A program made the translations under genes and the position numbers. The notes beneath the pieces are model-generated. The model was given only the letters and a program-made list of their open reading frames with translations, was not told the DNA's origin and searched no databases. Below are positions 21,826-34,043 of a DNA stretch of 64,000 nucleotides, one piece after another. How positions within the stretch are numbered: position 1 is the first letter of the stretch; each line of letters starts with the position of its first letter. This DNA comes from Syncephalastrum monosporum B8922 (taxonomy: Eukaryota; Mucoromycota; Mucoromycetes; Mucorales; Syncephalastraceae): positions 62,001 to 126,000 of the forward strand of contig JNEN01000798.1 in assembly GCA_000697355.1 (NCBI GenBank). The letters are read 5' to 3'.

Positions 21826-23311
21826 ATGAAGCTCTTTTCCATCTCCCTGTCTGTCCTTCTGGCCACGTCGGCATTGGCCGTTCCGTTGAGTGTCCTTGAC
21901 AAGCGAAACGGTGTCACGACTTTGAGCAAGCGTGCGGCTGCTGCTGACTGGAAATCCCGATCTATTTACCAGCTTGTGACGGATCGTTTCGGTCGCTCGG
22001 ATGGCTCGACCTCTGCTTGCGGCGATCTGTCCAACTACTGCGGCGGTGACTACAAGGGCATTCAGAATCAGCTCGACTACATTGCTGGCATGGGCTTCGA
22101 CGCCATTTGGATCTCGCCCATTCCGGAGAACACAGACGGCGGCTACCACGGTTACTGGGCAAAGGACTTTGAAAAGCTCAACACCAATTTTGGCAGTGCG
22201 GATGATCTCAAGGCTCTCGTGACAGCTGCGCACGGCAAGGGCATGTATGTCATGCTGGATGTTGTTGCAAACCACGCGGGTCCCGCCAGCGGTGGCGACT
22301 ACAGCGGATTCACCTTTAGCTCCGCCAGTAATTATCATCCGCAGTGCACGATCGACTACGACAACCAGACTTCCGTCGAGCAGTGCTGGGTGGCGGACGA
22401 CCTGCCCGACATTAACACCGAGGATGATACCATTGTTTCCAAACTGCACAGCATTGTCTCCGACTGGGTCACCACCTACGATTTTGACGGCATTCGTATC
22501 GATACTGTCAAGCATATCCGTAAAGACTTCTGGTCCGGCTACGAAGAGGCTGCTGGAGTCTTTGCCACGGGCGAGTAAGTCACGCTTGTCCCTTACTACC
22601 ATATCCATGTCTCATTTTCATGAATGATTTAGAGTCTTTGATGGCGACGCGGCTTATGTCGGTCCTTACCAGGACCAGTTGAGCTCGCTCATCAACTACC
22701 CACTTTACTATGCTATCCGCGACGTCTTCAGCGCCGGCTCGGGCTTTAGCCGCATCAGTGACATGCTTTCCACCATCAAGTCAAACTTCAAGGACCCCTC
22801 TGTGCTCACGACCTTTGTGGATAACCAAGACAACGCCCGCTTCCTCAGTGTCAAGAGTGACATGTCTCTGTACAAGAATGCTCTTGCGTTCACGATTCTG
22901 ACCGAGGGTATCCCTGTTGTGTACTACGGCACCGAGCAAGGCTTCAAGGGCGGTGATGACCCCAAGAACCGTGAGGTCCTCTGGACCTCGAACTATGACA
23001 CCTCCTCGGATCTCTACAAGTTTATCAAGATTGTGAACAACGATGTTCGCCAGAAATCAGACAAGACTGTGACTCTGGACGTAGACGTTGGCACCAACAC
23101 CTATGCGTTTACGCACGGCAAGAACCTCATCGTTGTCAACAACTATGGCAGTGGTTCCACTGAGTCTGTCACTGTCAAGGTTGGTGACAGTGTCGCAGAC
23201 GGCACAAAACTGGTGGATGCTGTCAGTAACATTACGGCTACCGTCTCGGGAGGCAGCATCACATTCTCCTTGAAGGACGGTCTTCCGGCTCTTTTTGTGC
23301 CCAGCTCGTAG
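21826..23311 (+). CDS. secreted alpha-amylase, GH13
   Basis: Two exons (21826-22574 and 22633-23311, 58-nt intron) encode 475 residues, the usual size of Taka-amylase relatives. It would cleave internal alpha-1,4 bonds of starch outside the cell. A signal peptide (MKLFSISLSVLLATSALA) is followed by two dibasic Kex2-like sites (LDKR, LSKR), suggesting a short propeptide. GH13 region I is DVVANH, region II GIRIDTVKH (nucleophile Asp at about 226), region III GEVFDGD (acid/base Glu at about 250, split by the intron) and region IV FVDNQDNARF. In region IV the near-universal His before the transition-state Asp is Gln here. A beta-sandwich C-domain completes the protein, with no starch-binding domain. 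A TATA box lies just upstream. Confidence 0.93.
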
Positions 23312-24162
23312 ATAGAACAACCGACTCATTATTTATACTATGTATGTATTGTTATCTGGATATCATAAAACTCCAATATATATATCTATCAAACAACATT
23401 ACTACACAGCCAATGATGTAAACGTCGGTTCTTGACCACACCCTTTACCACTCTTTCGGTTTCTGCCTTTCTGGGCATACAGTATTTTGGTCTCCAAGGG
23501 GCCTGCTGCCTTGGGCGCGTAATAACAAACCCGGCTCTGTTGTAAGTATGTAGAAAGTGCACTTACAGTCGAACGACAACCGACTTTAGAATAAATCTCG
23601 ATAGACTAGTTTCATTTATTAATCATGATCTTCGCCAGTTGATTTTTTTTTATCTCCTTGTCTGCCTGTGCGAGTGTGAATATGACTTGTTTACATGTAA
23701 TATTATACAAATGGCCAGAAGGGACAAAACGGGCAGGGCTTTCGTGCGATCCATGTGAGTATGCATGGCCGTGAAAACATTTATCCTATGAACACTGCGG
23801 GTTCATCAAATCAGAAATGCGCCTGTCTGCGCAAATTAGATATGATGGGCTTAGGATATCCATCCTCATCATTGGTTGATTTATCTTGCTTGACTTCATA
23901 CAAGAAATGCGCCCAAACGCATCTATTCTATGGATCCTGCTTTGGATGCAACGGTGTGTTGTCATAGAAGCAAAATGTGCTTCGAAATGAATAGCGTCCA
24001 TACGCGACCGCATGTTGACACTCATGGGTGGATAACAACATAGAATTTAGATGTATACACGAACCACGTCATCGGTTCATGCGCAGGATGGCTTTACGGT
24101 GGGACGAGACGACGCTGTGCTGAGCCTTTCTTTTACCTGCTTTTCTACTTGCTTATCTTCCA
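23312..24162. other. intergenic spacer
   Basis: About 850 bp between the amylase stop and the nitronate monooxygenase start. Only short, unsupported open frames are present. Confidence 0.5.
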
Positions 24163-25290
24163 ATGACTCAGGCTTCACTTTCGACTGCTCTCACCCGCGC
24201 GTTAGGCCTTAGATACCCCTTCGTGCAAGCACCTTGTGCAGGTCATACGACGCCAGAGCTGGTGGCGGCTGTTAGTAATGCAGGAGGACTCGGTTCGCTG
24301 GGTGGTGCCATGATGGCTGCGGCTGATCTCCGGACTGCCATTCAAGCCATTAAGGCAAAGACATCACTTCCCTTTGCAGTCAACCTGTTTTGTAGACCGG
24401 AGCGACCGCCCACGGCTGCAGAGCTCCACGCGCCACTCGAAGTAGACAACCACTTGAACGCGATCCGCAGCGAGCTCGGGTTGCCGACACCGAGCGAGTA
24501 CAAAATGCGGTCTCCGCCGCTTGACCAGCAGATCGCGGTTATTCTAGAAGAACGCGTTCCGGTCGTGTCGTATACCTTTGGCTACCTCTCGGACTGCGAG
24601 TTGCGACGTCTCTGGGGAGCAGGCATCTACCTCATAGGCACAGCGACTACGGTGCGCGAGGCCCTCTTTCTCGCCGGCATGGATCCCTCTGACCCGACGC
24701 GCAAGGCCGATGCGGTCGTCGCACAAGGCACCGAGGCAGGCGGCCACCGCGGTACGTTTCTCAAGGCAGACGTGAGTGAGCAGATGCCGACGGCGGAGCT
24801 GGTACAGAAGGTGCATGAGGCCTTCAAGCGTAGTAACGGCGTGTCTGTCAACGTGCCTATCTTGGCCGCGGGTGGCATCAGCAACGGGGAGACCGCTGCG
24901 AAGGCTTTGCACGACTGGCAAGCCGACGGCGCTGTGATGGGCACCCTGTTCATGCTCAGCAAGGAATCGTCGACGAAGCCCGCGCACCGCAAGATCATGC
25001 TCTCCCCGGATCAGCCCGAGACCCAGCTCACCTCTGGATTGACCGGGCGGTCTGCCCGTGGCTTCAGAAACGTATTCATGGACAAGATGAAGGGCGTCGA
25101 CACCCCTTCCTATGATATCCATTCCGCGAGGACAGCCGATATCGTGGCCGCTTCGGTCAAGGCCGGCAACCCCGATTACATGATGCTTTGGTCTGGCGCC
25201 CACTCTCTGGATGCGGCAGCATACACTGAGCAGGGCACCTTGTCCGCGGCTGAAATCATGGCAAAATTAGCCAAAGATTGTGAGAAATAA
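24163..25290 (+). CDS. nitronate monooxygenase (2-nitropropane dioxygenase family)
   Basis: A single-exon frame of 375 residues. The FMN-dependent TIM barrel begins with LGLRYPFVQAPCAGHTTPEL, continues through NAGGLGSLGG, and has the flavin-phosphate motif GTEAGGHRGTF and the strand ILAAGGISNGETAAKAL with DGAVMGTLF. These are hallmarks of the family that oxidises alkyl nitronates such as propionate 3-nitronate, a plant defence compound. Absence of a targeting signal suggests a cytosolic enzyme. It lies tail to tail with the methyltransferase gene, only 50 bp between stop codons, so the transcripts probably overlap. Confidence 0.88.
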   Translation: MTQASLSTALTRALGLRYPFVQAPCAGHTTPELVAAVSNAGGLGSLGGAMMAAADLRTAIQAIKAKTSLPFAVNLFCRPERPPTAAELHAPLEVDNHLNAIRSELGLPTPSEYKMRSPPLDQQIAVILEERVPVVSYTFGYLSDCELRRLWGAGIYLIGTATTVREALFLAGMDPSDPTRKADAVVAQGTEAGGHRGTFLKADVSEQMPTAELVQKVHEAFKRSNGVSVNVPILAAGGISNGETAAKALHDWQADGAVMGTLFMLSKESSTKPAHRKIMLSPDQPETQLTSGLTGRSARGFRNVFMDKMKGVDTPSYDIHSARTADIVAASVKAGNPDYMMLWSGAHSLDAAAYTEQGTLSAAEIMAKLAKDCEK

Positions 25291-25340
25291 TCCAGAAAAA
25301 TAACAGTAACAATAAAGGACGGAGAGACAAACAGGTGACT

Positions 25341-26063
25341 TTATTGCAATCGAGCAGAGATGATAAGCATCAAGGGTCGGCGCTTTTCGTCGGGCCAAGA
25401 TTCGAGGATATCCTGATCGGGAAGGGGCTCCACAACCTCATTGAGAGCAAATCCGTGACGGAGGAGGGTGTTGATGTAGGTCGTCAGTGTTTTGTGATAC
25501 TTTCGCACGGCCACACCCAGAAAGTTGGGCCACCGTTCGGACTCGTCAAAATAACGATCGACAGGCCAGTGTGCCTTGTCGTTGCCCCCACATGAGTGGA
25601 AAACACCGGTGCCACTCGCAGTGAAAATAGGATTCTCCACCGAGAAAACCAACGCGCCACCGGGAACAAGACACTGCTTGATCTTCTTGACAATGTCGTC
25701 AAAGGAAGCCACGTAATGGAAGGCGAGCGAGCTGATAACAATGTCAAAAGAATCGGGCGCAAAATCGATGTCCTCGATCGATTTCTGCTCGTACGTGATG
25801 CGACCGTCTTTGGTGTCTTGCTTGGCGACCGCTAGCATTTTCTCAGAGCAGTCGATGCCCATGACATGAGCAGCCCCCTGATCAGCCGCATATCTGCAGT
25901 GCCAGCCGTAGCCACAACCGAGGTCGAGGACGCGCTTGTCCTTAAAGTCAGGAAACATCTTGCGTAGAGTAGACCATTCGCCCGCCGCGTCTAGGCCTTC
26001 CTTGGACCGAGGCATCTGACTATAGAGTTCGAAGAATTGCGGGTTGTCGTAAACATTCGCCAT
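25341..26063 (-). CDS. class I SAM-dependent methyltransferase
   Basis: A single-exon frame of about 240 residues. The Rossmann methyltransferase core is clear: VLDLGCGYGWHCRYAA (motif I), an acidic strand end GIDCSEKML, SIEDIDFAPDSFDIVISSLAFHY (motifs II/III, split across a loop) and LVPGGALVFSVENP. The layout matches small-molecule methyltransferases of the Methyltransf_11/25 type; the substrate is unknown. The C-terminus has an aromatic-rich segment (YFDESERWPNF) and PLPDQDILESWPDEKRRP, typical of this fungal and bacterial family. Start at 26063 is preferred over an in-frame Met 48 nt upstream because MANVYDNPQFFELY is the usual family start. It is convergent with the nitronate monooxygenase gene. 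Confidence 0.85.
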   Translation of the reverse strand: MANVYDNPQFFELYSQMPRSKEGLDAAGEWSTLRKMFPDFKDKRVLDLGCGYGWHCRYAADQGAAHVMGIDCSEKMLAVAKQDTKDGRITYEQKSIEDIDFAPDSFDIVISSLAFHYVASFDDIVKKIKQCLVPGGALVFSVENPIFTASGTGVFHSCGGNDKAHWPVDRYFDESERWPNFLGVAVRKYHKTLTTYINTLLRHGFALNEVVEPLPDQDILESWPDEKRRPLMLIISARLQ

Positions 26064-27320
26064 GGTGTGAGACAAGCGTGTGATGAAGAAAAGGCGCGTT
26101 TGATCAAACAAACTCCTTTTTTGCTCTCTTACTGCGGCAGTCGGTGTTTCATCTTTGCATTCGCCAATGCTAAATTAAACGGACACGTCACATAACAAGT
26201 AGTGTCACATGCTTCGCCGACTTATGCAGGTAGAACGGTTATTCAAAGTTGCATTATTACACTTCTTGTCATACATGGCTTTCGGGTTGGCCAAGTGGCA
26301 AACCCCCAAGTGAGTGCGATTAGGAGCAGGTAGCCCCTCACCCACACCACTCGTCCGATGTCGGTTACTTGGATAAACAAGTACCAGGTTCAGCTTGGCC
26401 ACGCCCCTACCTAGAAGTCGTATGAAATGCAACGTCGCCTACCACTGGAGGGCCCACGTAACCCACTTGAGCAGATAATCATTCAAGCACGAAACGGTGA
26501 CTCCTTGTGCCGCCGGTCTAAGCATTCTAGCATTGACCGCTTGCGTCAGTTGAGAGTCCTTGACCTGATCTTGTACCTCCCAATTATCCGAGGTAACCGG
26601 CATAGACTGATTTACTGTACTATACAGTACTGTACTATGCTAGCACTGTTTCCCATGATATCTCAAGTAGAAATCTTCGTCCAGCTGAACATGACTGTGC
26701 TCTGTACCTTTCTCTTGATAGCGCGTGAAGGCTGTAATTTTCCCCCCTTCTTTCACGCGTTTGCACGATCTTAACCCAGTGCGGATCTTCACCTGCGCTC
26801 ATATTGCGAGCCAAAGCCGCTTTCGTATCCGGAATAGCTCAACGACGAGCGCACTGTTGTGTGATTGATCCTAACGCGATAGACTAGCACTGCAGGAAGT
26901 GGCTGTTTCTACTTGGTATTTATGTGGCGTATCCTTTTTACCTTACCTTATACTAAGGCTCACCAGTTATGTATACACATCCGCCTCTATCTTCTCTACA
27001 GGAATGTAATTAGGCTGATTATTAATAGTCAGTGGCCCCAAGGGTAATTAAGTTGAAGAGAATATGTGGACTTCTTTGCCAACGACAGCCTGCGCATGCG
27101 TGCTGCAGAAGAAAGTATATAAAGCACATGCTACGGTGAATAGCATTGTCCGGTAAATCATGGTCGAAAAGCGACGAATTAAAGGGTAAGAGACAGACAA
27201 ACGAGAGTAAAGAGATTGCCTGCGCTGGATAAAATAGCCCTATCCAGAAAATAACGCGGGCTTCCGAGTGATGATTTAATCTTGCCCCGCTTTTGCATTT
27301 CTGTAAAGTGCTGCGACACC
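26064..27320. other. intergenic region
   Basis: About 1.26 kb between divergent genes. It includes a GC-richer patch at 26280-26600 with short frames of no recognisable family, possibly an old repeat, and AT-rich sequence before the next gene. No tRNA seen. Confidence 0.45.
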
Positions 27321-29925
27321 ATGTCTTCCCGAGCCTTGAAGCGTTTACAACAGCAGCAACTGGAACAACAAGCCCAGGAGCTCGACCAGGATTCAGACCT
27401 GGAATCCATTCCAGACTCTTCTTCGAAGGCTCAAAATCTCTTTGACTTGGTAATTCTCAGAAACACGCGCGATCGTATTCCTTCTTATTTTTCTGACCTA
27501 CAACAGCTCAACGCCGGCGACGACGATGCCAACGACGACGCCGACGACGCCATTTCCGAGGAAGAACGGCCTGTAACGCCACCTCCGGTAAGAAACGCTC
27601 GATCGTCCCATCGAGGGTGTCTGTGCTGTGCTGATTGCGATAAAAGCAGGTGGAGCGTACAGCATCGCCTGCCAAGAAGTCCAAAAAGAAGAACAAGAAG
27701 AAGAAGGGCAAGGCAAAGGAGAAGCCGACGGATGATCTTGAAGCGTTGGAGAAGGCCATTCAAGAAGCAGCGGCCGAGCGCGGCCAACAAGGCGATGCGA
27801 GCTTGCCTGCCACGAATACCCATGAACGCCGGCAGCTGCTGTCAGTCAACTACCGCTATTTGGACGCTGAAGCAGAAATGAAGCGTATGTTTGGCTCGCG
27901 CGTCGTCAACAGCGAGAGCCGCGCGGTCGGAAGGTACGTTCATAGCTATACAGGGTATGTGGGTGCTGATGGCTTGGGCACACCAGAGTGATCAAGCGAT
28001 CGCGATTGACGACACCCAAGGTGGATTGGGCCCCCTACAAAAATCAAGGCCTTCATATGGAACTGGTGGAGACTGTCAATGGTAATGGCATAGAATGGAT
28101 GATGAGGTCCTGTGATAACTGATCTTGCTGCATGCTTCTAGGTGTCCAGTTCTTTGCTTTCAAGCATGACGAGACTTATCAGGATGCTCAGCTCCAGTTT
28201 CTGAATGCGGTTGCGATGCATGACCCAAATGCCCTCATGTTTCTTATCCAGGTCCACCCTTATCACGTCGATGGCCTTTTGCAAGTCTCAGAGATGGCCA
28301 AGCAGAGTGGCGACTGGACGGTAGCAGGCGACTGTATCGGTGAGTCCATCTTATCCGCCCCTTTCAGTCTTTATCTCATACACTCGTCCCAGAACGTGCT
28401 TTGTATGCCTGTGAGCGGGCGTTCCATCCTCATTTCACCTTCGGATCCGGCACTGTGCGCTTGTCCTATCAACGTGCCGAAAACAGGTATGAGAAGATGA
28501 AAGTGACACGCTGTACCTAGGTCAAAATTCCTCAACGTCGTCACAGATCTTTCTTCCTTGCTATTTTCCGTCATATTCAGTTCTTGACCCGCCGGGGTTG
28601 CTGGAGAACGGCTTTTGAATTCAACAAGCTGCTTTTCAGGTATGGACTGCTGTCAAGATCTGGATTGGCATGACTGAACCGCCAAACGATAGCCTTGACC
28701 CAGATAACGACCCCCTCGGTGCCATGCTCAGCATGGATTCGTTTGCGCTGAGTGCCAAAGAACACACGTATCTAACGCGCATGTACAAGGACTGGAAGAC
28801 ATCGGGTCAGTTGTATCCCACCGATTTATGCGACTTGCCCAATTTTGCCTTTACATCGGCTGTCGCCCAATTCAAGCTGGATGGCTGTCCTTCAGGAGAT
28901 TACACGGACGAGGGATCGCAGATGTTGCGGCAGGCGCTCGTGAAATTTCCTACTGTACTGCCTAATCTATATGCGAAACTAGGCGAGTCGAACAACCAGA
29001 AATTGCCTCTTTCCGATAGGTAACCCATTTTAGAAAGGAGAGTCTTCCCCTGACAACACCTAACATGCGTTTGTATCCCAGTGCACCGGATGTCTATCTT
29101 GACCTGCTCGAGACGCTCCTGGTAGAGCGGAACTACGAGCTTTATAAAGAACCCGAGGTAAAACGGGGTTGCACCAAAAAAGACATGTCTCTCACTGTCT
29201 GGTATTAGATATTGCGATGGTTAGAGGAGAACGCAGCGTTGGTGGCCAGCGCAGGCGACACACCGCCCCCGCGGCAAACGCAGGTCCAGTGTGAGCTCAA
29301 CAAAGAAATCCCGCTGAGCGTCTGCCGACATATCGTGCTGAGCGACATTCAGTCGCTGCTCGCCTACCTGCCCTCCAGTGTCACGAACGCGAGCTTCAAC
29401 ATGTACGACCCGCTCCCCCCTGCTGATTCCACCACCGGCTACGATATCAACGAGCGGATACGGGCGCGTGGTGGCAGCGGGAACAACCCAGCTGCGGCGA
29501 ACAACATGTTTGACCAGCTGATACAGACCTTGCGGGGTGCAAGCCGTGCGCGCCAGGTACCGGCCGACACCGTGAACGCGATCCGTCAGATGATTGAAAA
29601 CATGGGCTTGTACGGCGGCGGACAGCCAGGAGATCGTCTTCCAGGCGCGTTCCCCGAAGATGATGATGAGGACGAGGCACGCTTCGACGATGACGAGGCA
29701 GACGCGACTCGGTAAAAGAAGAATTTCAGAGTGATAGTCAGTGGGGGGAATTGCGGGCTCATGTCGATTTTGTATTTAGAGCGGAAGCGGATCCGGATGT
29801 GCAACGTGAACTGCAGGCTCTCATGGATGGCGTCACTGAGGAGGACTTGGAGATCCAACGCGCGCTTGCAGAAACATACGACCGACGCAATAACGCCGAC
29901 TCTCATAACGAGCAACGCGAATAAT
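27321..29925 (+). CDS. RQC1: TCF25/Rqc1 homologue (ribosome quality control)
   Basis: About ten exons. The N-terminus MSSRALKRLQQQQLEQQ begins an acidic, charged region with a Lys-rich stretch (KKSKKKNKKKKGKAKEK). Then come RRQLLSVNYRYLDAEAEMKRMFG, VDWAPYKNQGLHMELVE and FFAFKHDETYQDAQLQFL, all conserved in the TCF25 family, followed by helical repeats with DPNALMFLIQVHPYHVDGLL and a DPLGAMLSMDSFALSA segment. The acidic C-terminus ends in an exon reading AEADPDVQRELQALMDGV and stops at 29925. Rqc1 acts with the Ltn1 ubiquitin ligase and Rqc2 on stalled 60S subunits to promote degradation of nascent chains. The family match is strong; internal exon borders in 28340-28640 are approximate. It is convergent with the CHY-RING gene, 69 bp apart. 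Confidence 0.88.
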
Positions 29926-29994
29926 AAAACGGAAGGGGTTGTGGCCTCTTTTTTTTTCTTTCTTTCTTCTCTTTAATCTTAGTTTGCATTCTAA

Positions 29995-31542
29995 CTAGCT
30001 ATCTCTACCACGCGCGGATGATGTAGACGAGGATGCGGAATGGATGCTATGCGAGGAGTCATTGTCACGACTGGGGTTGAGAGCGCCATTGCGCGCAGAG
30101 GAGGACCGCATGATATCTTGATCAGAATTGTCCGGTGCTTCTGAAGGCGTAGGACCAGGCGTACCACTGCTGTTAGGCAGCGGCTGTTGACCGGTCTCTT
30201 CTGTGTTCTCCGTTTTCAACACAGTGGTGTTGTAGCTTCCGCAGTGGGCGCACTTGTGATAAAAGAAATGGTACTTGGCGGGCGATTTCTTTTCGCAGTC
30301 ATTACAAAAGATGTGCGAGACGAATTTCTCGTACTCGGGCGGCATGGTCTGTCGCTCGAGCTCAATGTCGAGACGCGAAAAGTACTCGCTCATGTCGCGC
30401 AGCGACTTGAGACAGGTCGGGCACTGGTATGCGGTTTGGAGGTAGGCTGTGTAGCACAGCTTGTGGATGCAGTGGCCGCAAGGCTAAAGACAACGGACGC
30501 GTCCTATGTGAGTCTTGCGTTCCTAGAAACGTGCGCGCGCGGTCTTACCATGAAGATAACGGTGGTGGTGCTGGTGAACATGTACTCACCGCAGATCGGA
30601 CAGTCGCTTTCCAGGTTGCGCTCGATGCAGCGGTGTTTATCCTTTATGGCGATGCCCATACAGACATTGCACTTCTTGCAGTGGAAGAAATCGTCCCCGA
30701 GGCCCCGGCCCTTCCTGCAGATGCCACAGTCGTCGCAGTGGTAGACGCTCTTCTCTGGATCATTGTCCCACAGCTTACACTTATCGCAGTAATACCTAGC
30801 AGCGATCGTGCCGCACTCGTGACAGGTCTGTGCCGCAGGCTGCAAGGTCATACACTCCATGCACAGCATATTTTTGGTATTTTGACGTATAATGGCATGA
30901 TCGCTCGCGTCATCGTGGCAAAAGCGGCATGGAAAGATCTGTTGACAGCAGTCCGCCTGCAATTTGACATTGCGCTGATAATGCTTGCACCCAAGGATTC
31001 CCTTTTCTTGATTCTATCTCTATATGAGCGTGCATTCCACACTGGGCTTGCAGAACTTACATTATATGACTTGACATAGGCCTTCTTGGACGAGCTCTCG
31101 TCCATAGCAGGAGCAGCGAGGGCTGTTTTAGAAGGAAGGCTACCATGGGACAGGACATGCTATGGGGGGGGTGACCCGTTGAGTCTACATACACACACAT
31201 ATATACATGAAATGAAGGAGTAGCCAATGTAATTACCTGCATGAGGCGTGCCTTCTCTTTACGATCCATGGTCGTATCTCTCTGGATCTGCATTATAAGC
31301 TTACGCATGGCAGCTTCGTCAAAGCCAGGTTGTGGTTTACGAGGCGATCCGGCAGCATCGTCCGAAGGCGGACGATCTCGGATGTTATTGTTGTCATCGT
31401 TGTTGTCTTCTTCTTCTCGCTGGTGCTGTTCTTCTGTATCCCACCAGGCGTCGGCTGCCTCGTCCTCACTGTTGGTTCTGGAAGAAATGGTGTCTTCAGA
31501 CGAATCGCTGTCGGTTGCCAAGTGGTTCGGGGCGGATGCCAT
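29995..31542 (-). CDS. CHY and RING zinc-finger E3 ubiquitin ligase (RCHY1/Pirh2 type)
   Basis: Multi-exon gene starting at 31542 with an acidic, Glu/Asn-rich N-terminus (MASAPNHLATDSDSSED). After a linker come the CHY domain (LGCKHYQRNVKLQADCC, PCRFCHDD), the CTCHY part (CHECGTIAARYYCDKCKLWD, CDDCGICRKG), a RING (CPICGEYMF then PCGHCIHKLCY) and a C-terminal zinc ribbon (CNDCEKKSPAKYHFFYHKC). The tail is Ser-rich and disordered, ending at 29995. This full set of Cys/His pairs identifies the Pirh2 architecture, an E3 ligase in mammals acting on p53 and C-terminal Ala degrons. Substrates in fungi are not evident from sequence. It is interesting next to the Rqc1 homologue, since mammalian Pirh2 also works in ribosome quality control, though adjacency alone proves nothing. 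Confidence 0.9.
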
Positions 31543-32717
31543 TGAGGGAACAAGAGAAGCACAACCCCGCTCCCGCCCCGCATGGATGCTTTACTTTTCT
31601 AACCTCCCACCCAATCAATGCCTCTTGCCCTATTCTTCTGATTTTCCATCAAGTACCTCCTCAAAGTCCCTTTTACAATTACAAGCTTTCGGTTTCGCGC
31701 GTATATCAGCCATGTGTAGGATAAGAGAGAGCTGCCATGGATCAGGGAGGAAGAGGAATAGGTGAATAGGTGAAGAAGTGGATAGATGAGTAGGTAATCA
31801 GAGCTGTATTAGGCTTCTTCTTTGGAATCTCAATCACAGACATCTGAGACATCTGAGAGAACTGCTCAAGTACAGAATGCCTCTTGTCCTGGATGCAATC
31901 TTTGATTTTATCATTTTAAACTATTGCAATTGGGTGGGAGGCTAGCAATCAGACGATCAGCACGCCAATCTCGGGACAAGCCCTCGACCGAGGCGAGTGA
32001 TCGAAAGGCCATGCCTGTGTTTGGAAAAAATTGGGTATGGAAAGAGTGTGCACACGGCGTCAACCGCATGCCTATATCATCCTTACTCATTCTTCATGAC
32101 GTGAAGAGACAACAGAACGCAAGTCCACACAACACTTTTATTCCCATTTTTCAAACTCCACACTCAAACGCCAATGTGAGTCTGCCCATCTGGGCCTGCT
32201 TCCTTCGTACATCACCCACTGCTGTACGCTGCAGTGCATGCCTAGGAGGTCTGCATATACACGTATGAAATATTCTAAACAAAACACTGTTTTCGCTCCT
32301 CACCCATCATAAAGCGTATGCATTCGACACCATGACCCCCTTTATACTAGGAGGCTTAACCTTTTATGTGCAGGGTCACATGTACAACAAGGTAGGCAAC
32401 TCATACTTTGGGTAACTAGTGTCTATAACAGGAACTAGTGTCTATAACAGGCGTCACGTGTGCTATTCAGTGATCAATGAAATGCGAGTTTATAGAATGT
32501 AAGAAAAAGCGAATGCAAAAGAAGAGTTGAGAGAATGCAAGGTGAAGAAAATAAACAAAGTAAAAGTAAAAGCAAAAGCAAAAAGAGAACATGCAAGGGA
32601 CAATACTAAAGGGAACAGGGTAAACCAGAGGAATGGAAATGGCATTAGGCGGGTGGGTGGGGTGTATGCTAGAATGTAGATGGAAGATGTCGTAGGGGGG
32701 AGGGCGCCGCTCGTAGA
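31543..32717. other. intergenic region with a 19-bp tandem duplication
   Basis: About 1.17 kb without a supported gene. A perfect 19-bp direct duplication occupies 32414-32432 and 32433-32451 (unit starts AACTAGTGTC). An A/G-rich run with repeated AAAAGC/AAAAGT words covers 32500-32600. Confidence 0.55.
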
Positions 32718-34043
32718 TTAAAACATGTGGACACGGCCTGAACCAAACTGTCGTCGAGACGAGGTATCGATAGGAAGCTCGACCAGGTCAGATTCGAGAG
32801 CGACCAGGATGGACTGGCCGTCTGCAGAAAAGTCGAGGCCAGCAATATGAGAGTCCATATCGGCAGGGCCGAGCCGGATAACCTGGCGTGTCTCAAATGT
32901 TCGTACGTCGACAATGTTGATAAGCGAGACGTGTTCGGTATAGGCGAGAAGATCCAAGGGTCCCTTGCTGAACTGGATTGCGCGCGGTGCGTTCCGTGTC
33001 TTGCGCGGCTCGATCGAACCAAGCGTCGTACGACGTTCTAAGGTCAGGGCATCGTACACAACGACGGTGCCATCGCCGCAGGTGACGGCAAACAAGGTCG
33101 CATTGTGGTTCCAGGCACAAGCGAGAGCCGCTGTATCCTTGAGCTGTGTGACCTTGAGGGCCGCGACCTGGGAATATTCGTTGTTTTGCGACAGCTGATA
33201 GATATACACATGGCCGTCGTCGCTTGCGGCCAACATCCGTCGACCATCGGGGCTGACAGTAGCTATCACCAATGTCGATAAGTTTTTCCCATCCCTTAAT
33301 ACATTTGCCATGTTACTTACTCTGATTGATGGCTGCAGGCATCGAGAGGTTGATCATACGCTCCATGCTTGGCAGTGTAAACACGCTCATAGAGTGGTCG
33401 TTATTGCAGACGGTCAAGCGTACAGGGTGACCGGTCGTATGCTGTGAGATGCTGATGGAGTTATTCATGCCCAGGCCAGTCTTGACTGTGGCAGACCAGT
33501 CACTGCCAAGCGCTTTCACCATCGCCATGCCGCGCTGACCCGCCACCGCAATGTAACCATATCCAGCGTCGATGGCGGTGGGTGCATAGGGCAGAGCGAT
33601 GGATTCTGTTGAATCGGCACCAATGGCACGATCGAACTATCCCGATTTAGAAGTCAGTACTGTAAAATAAAAAAAATTTTTTCCTTGGGAGACTTACAAA
33701 ATGCAGCGTATCACGGTACGGGTGAGCCACAGTGTTTTTGTCCGCGCTGGAGAGAAGATTACGCAGTTGCCTACAAGTGCGGTACAACACGATTTCATTT
33801 AGTATAACGAGATAAATCAAAATCTTCCGAAGGCCATGTGATACATACCAGTTCTGGATCGTGGTCTTGACGCACTGGTGTGTGATGGGGTCGGCTTTGA
33901 CGAACGCGCCATTGTTCTCACTAACGTACAACACATGTATGAATATCCGGTAGGCATCCCATCCTTCAGTTGTCAACGTACATGTTGACAGGCTCGAGAG
34001 GCGTCGGCGTAGGTACGATGGATTTCTTCCGTGCAGCAAACAT
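32718..34043 (-). CDS. fungal WD-repeat protein with DUF2415 motif
   Basis: About five exons. Exon 1 starts MFAARKKSIVPTPTPLEPV at 34043. Downstream exons give propeller strands including AGYGYIAVAGQRGMAMVKAL, VRLTVCNNDHSMSVFTLP, ATVSPDGRRMLAASDDGHV and CAWNHNATLFAVTCGDGT. The segment FSKGPLDLLAYTEHVSLINI followed by VDVRTFETRQV matches the short DUF2415 motif found in a fungal WD40 family typified by fission yeast SPAC2A9.03. The terminal exon ends RQFGSGRVHMF. The function is unknown; it could scaffold signalling or transcription complexes. The start has a normal donor after codon 20, supporting the exon 1 choice. Confidence 0.72.
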
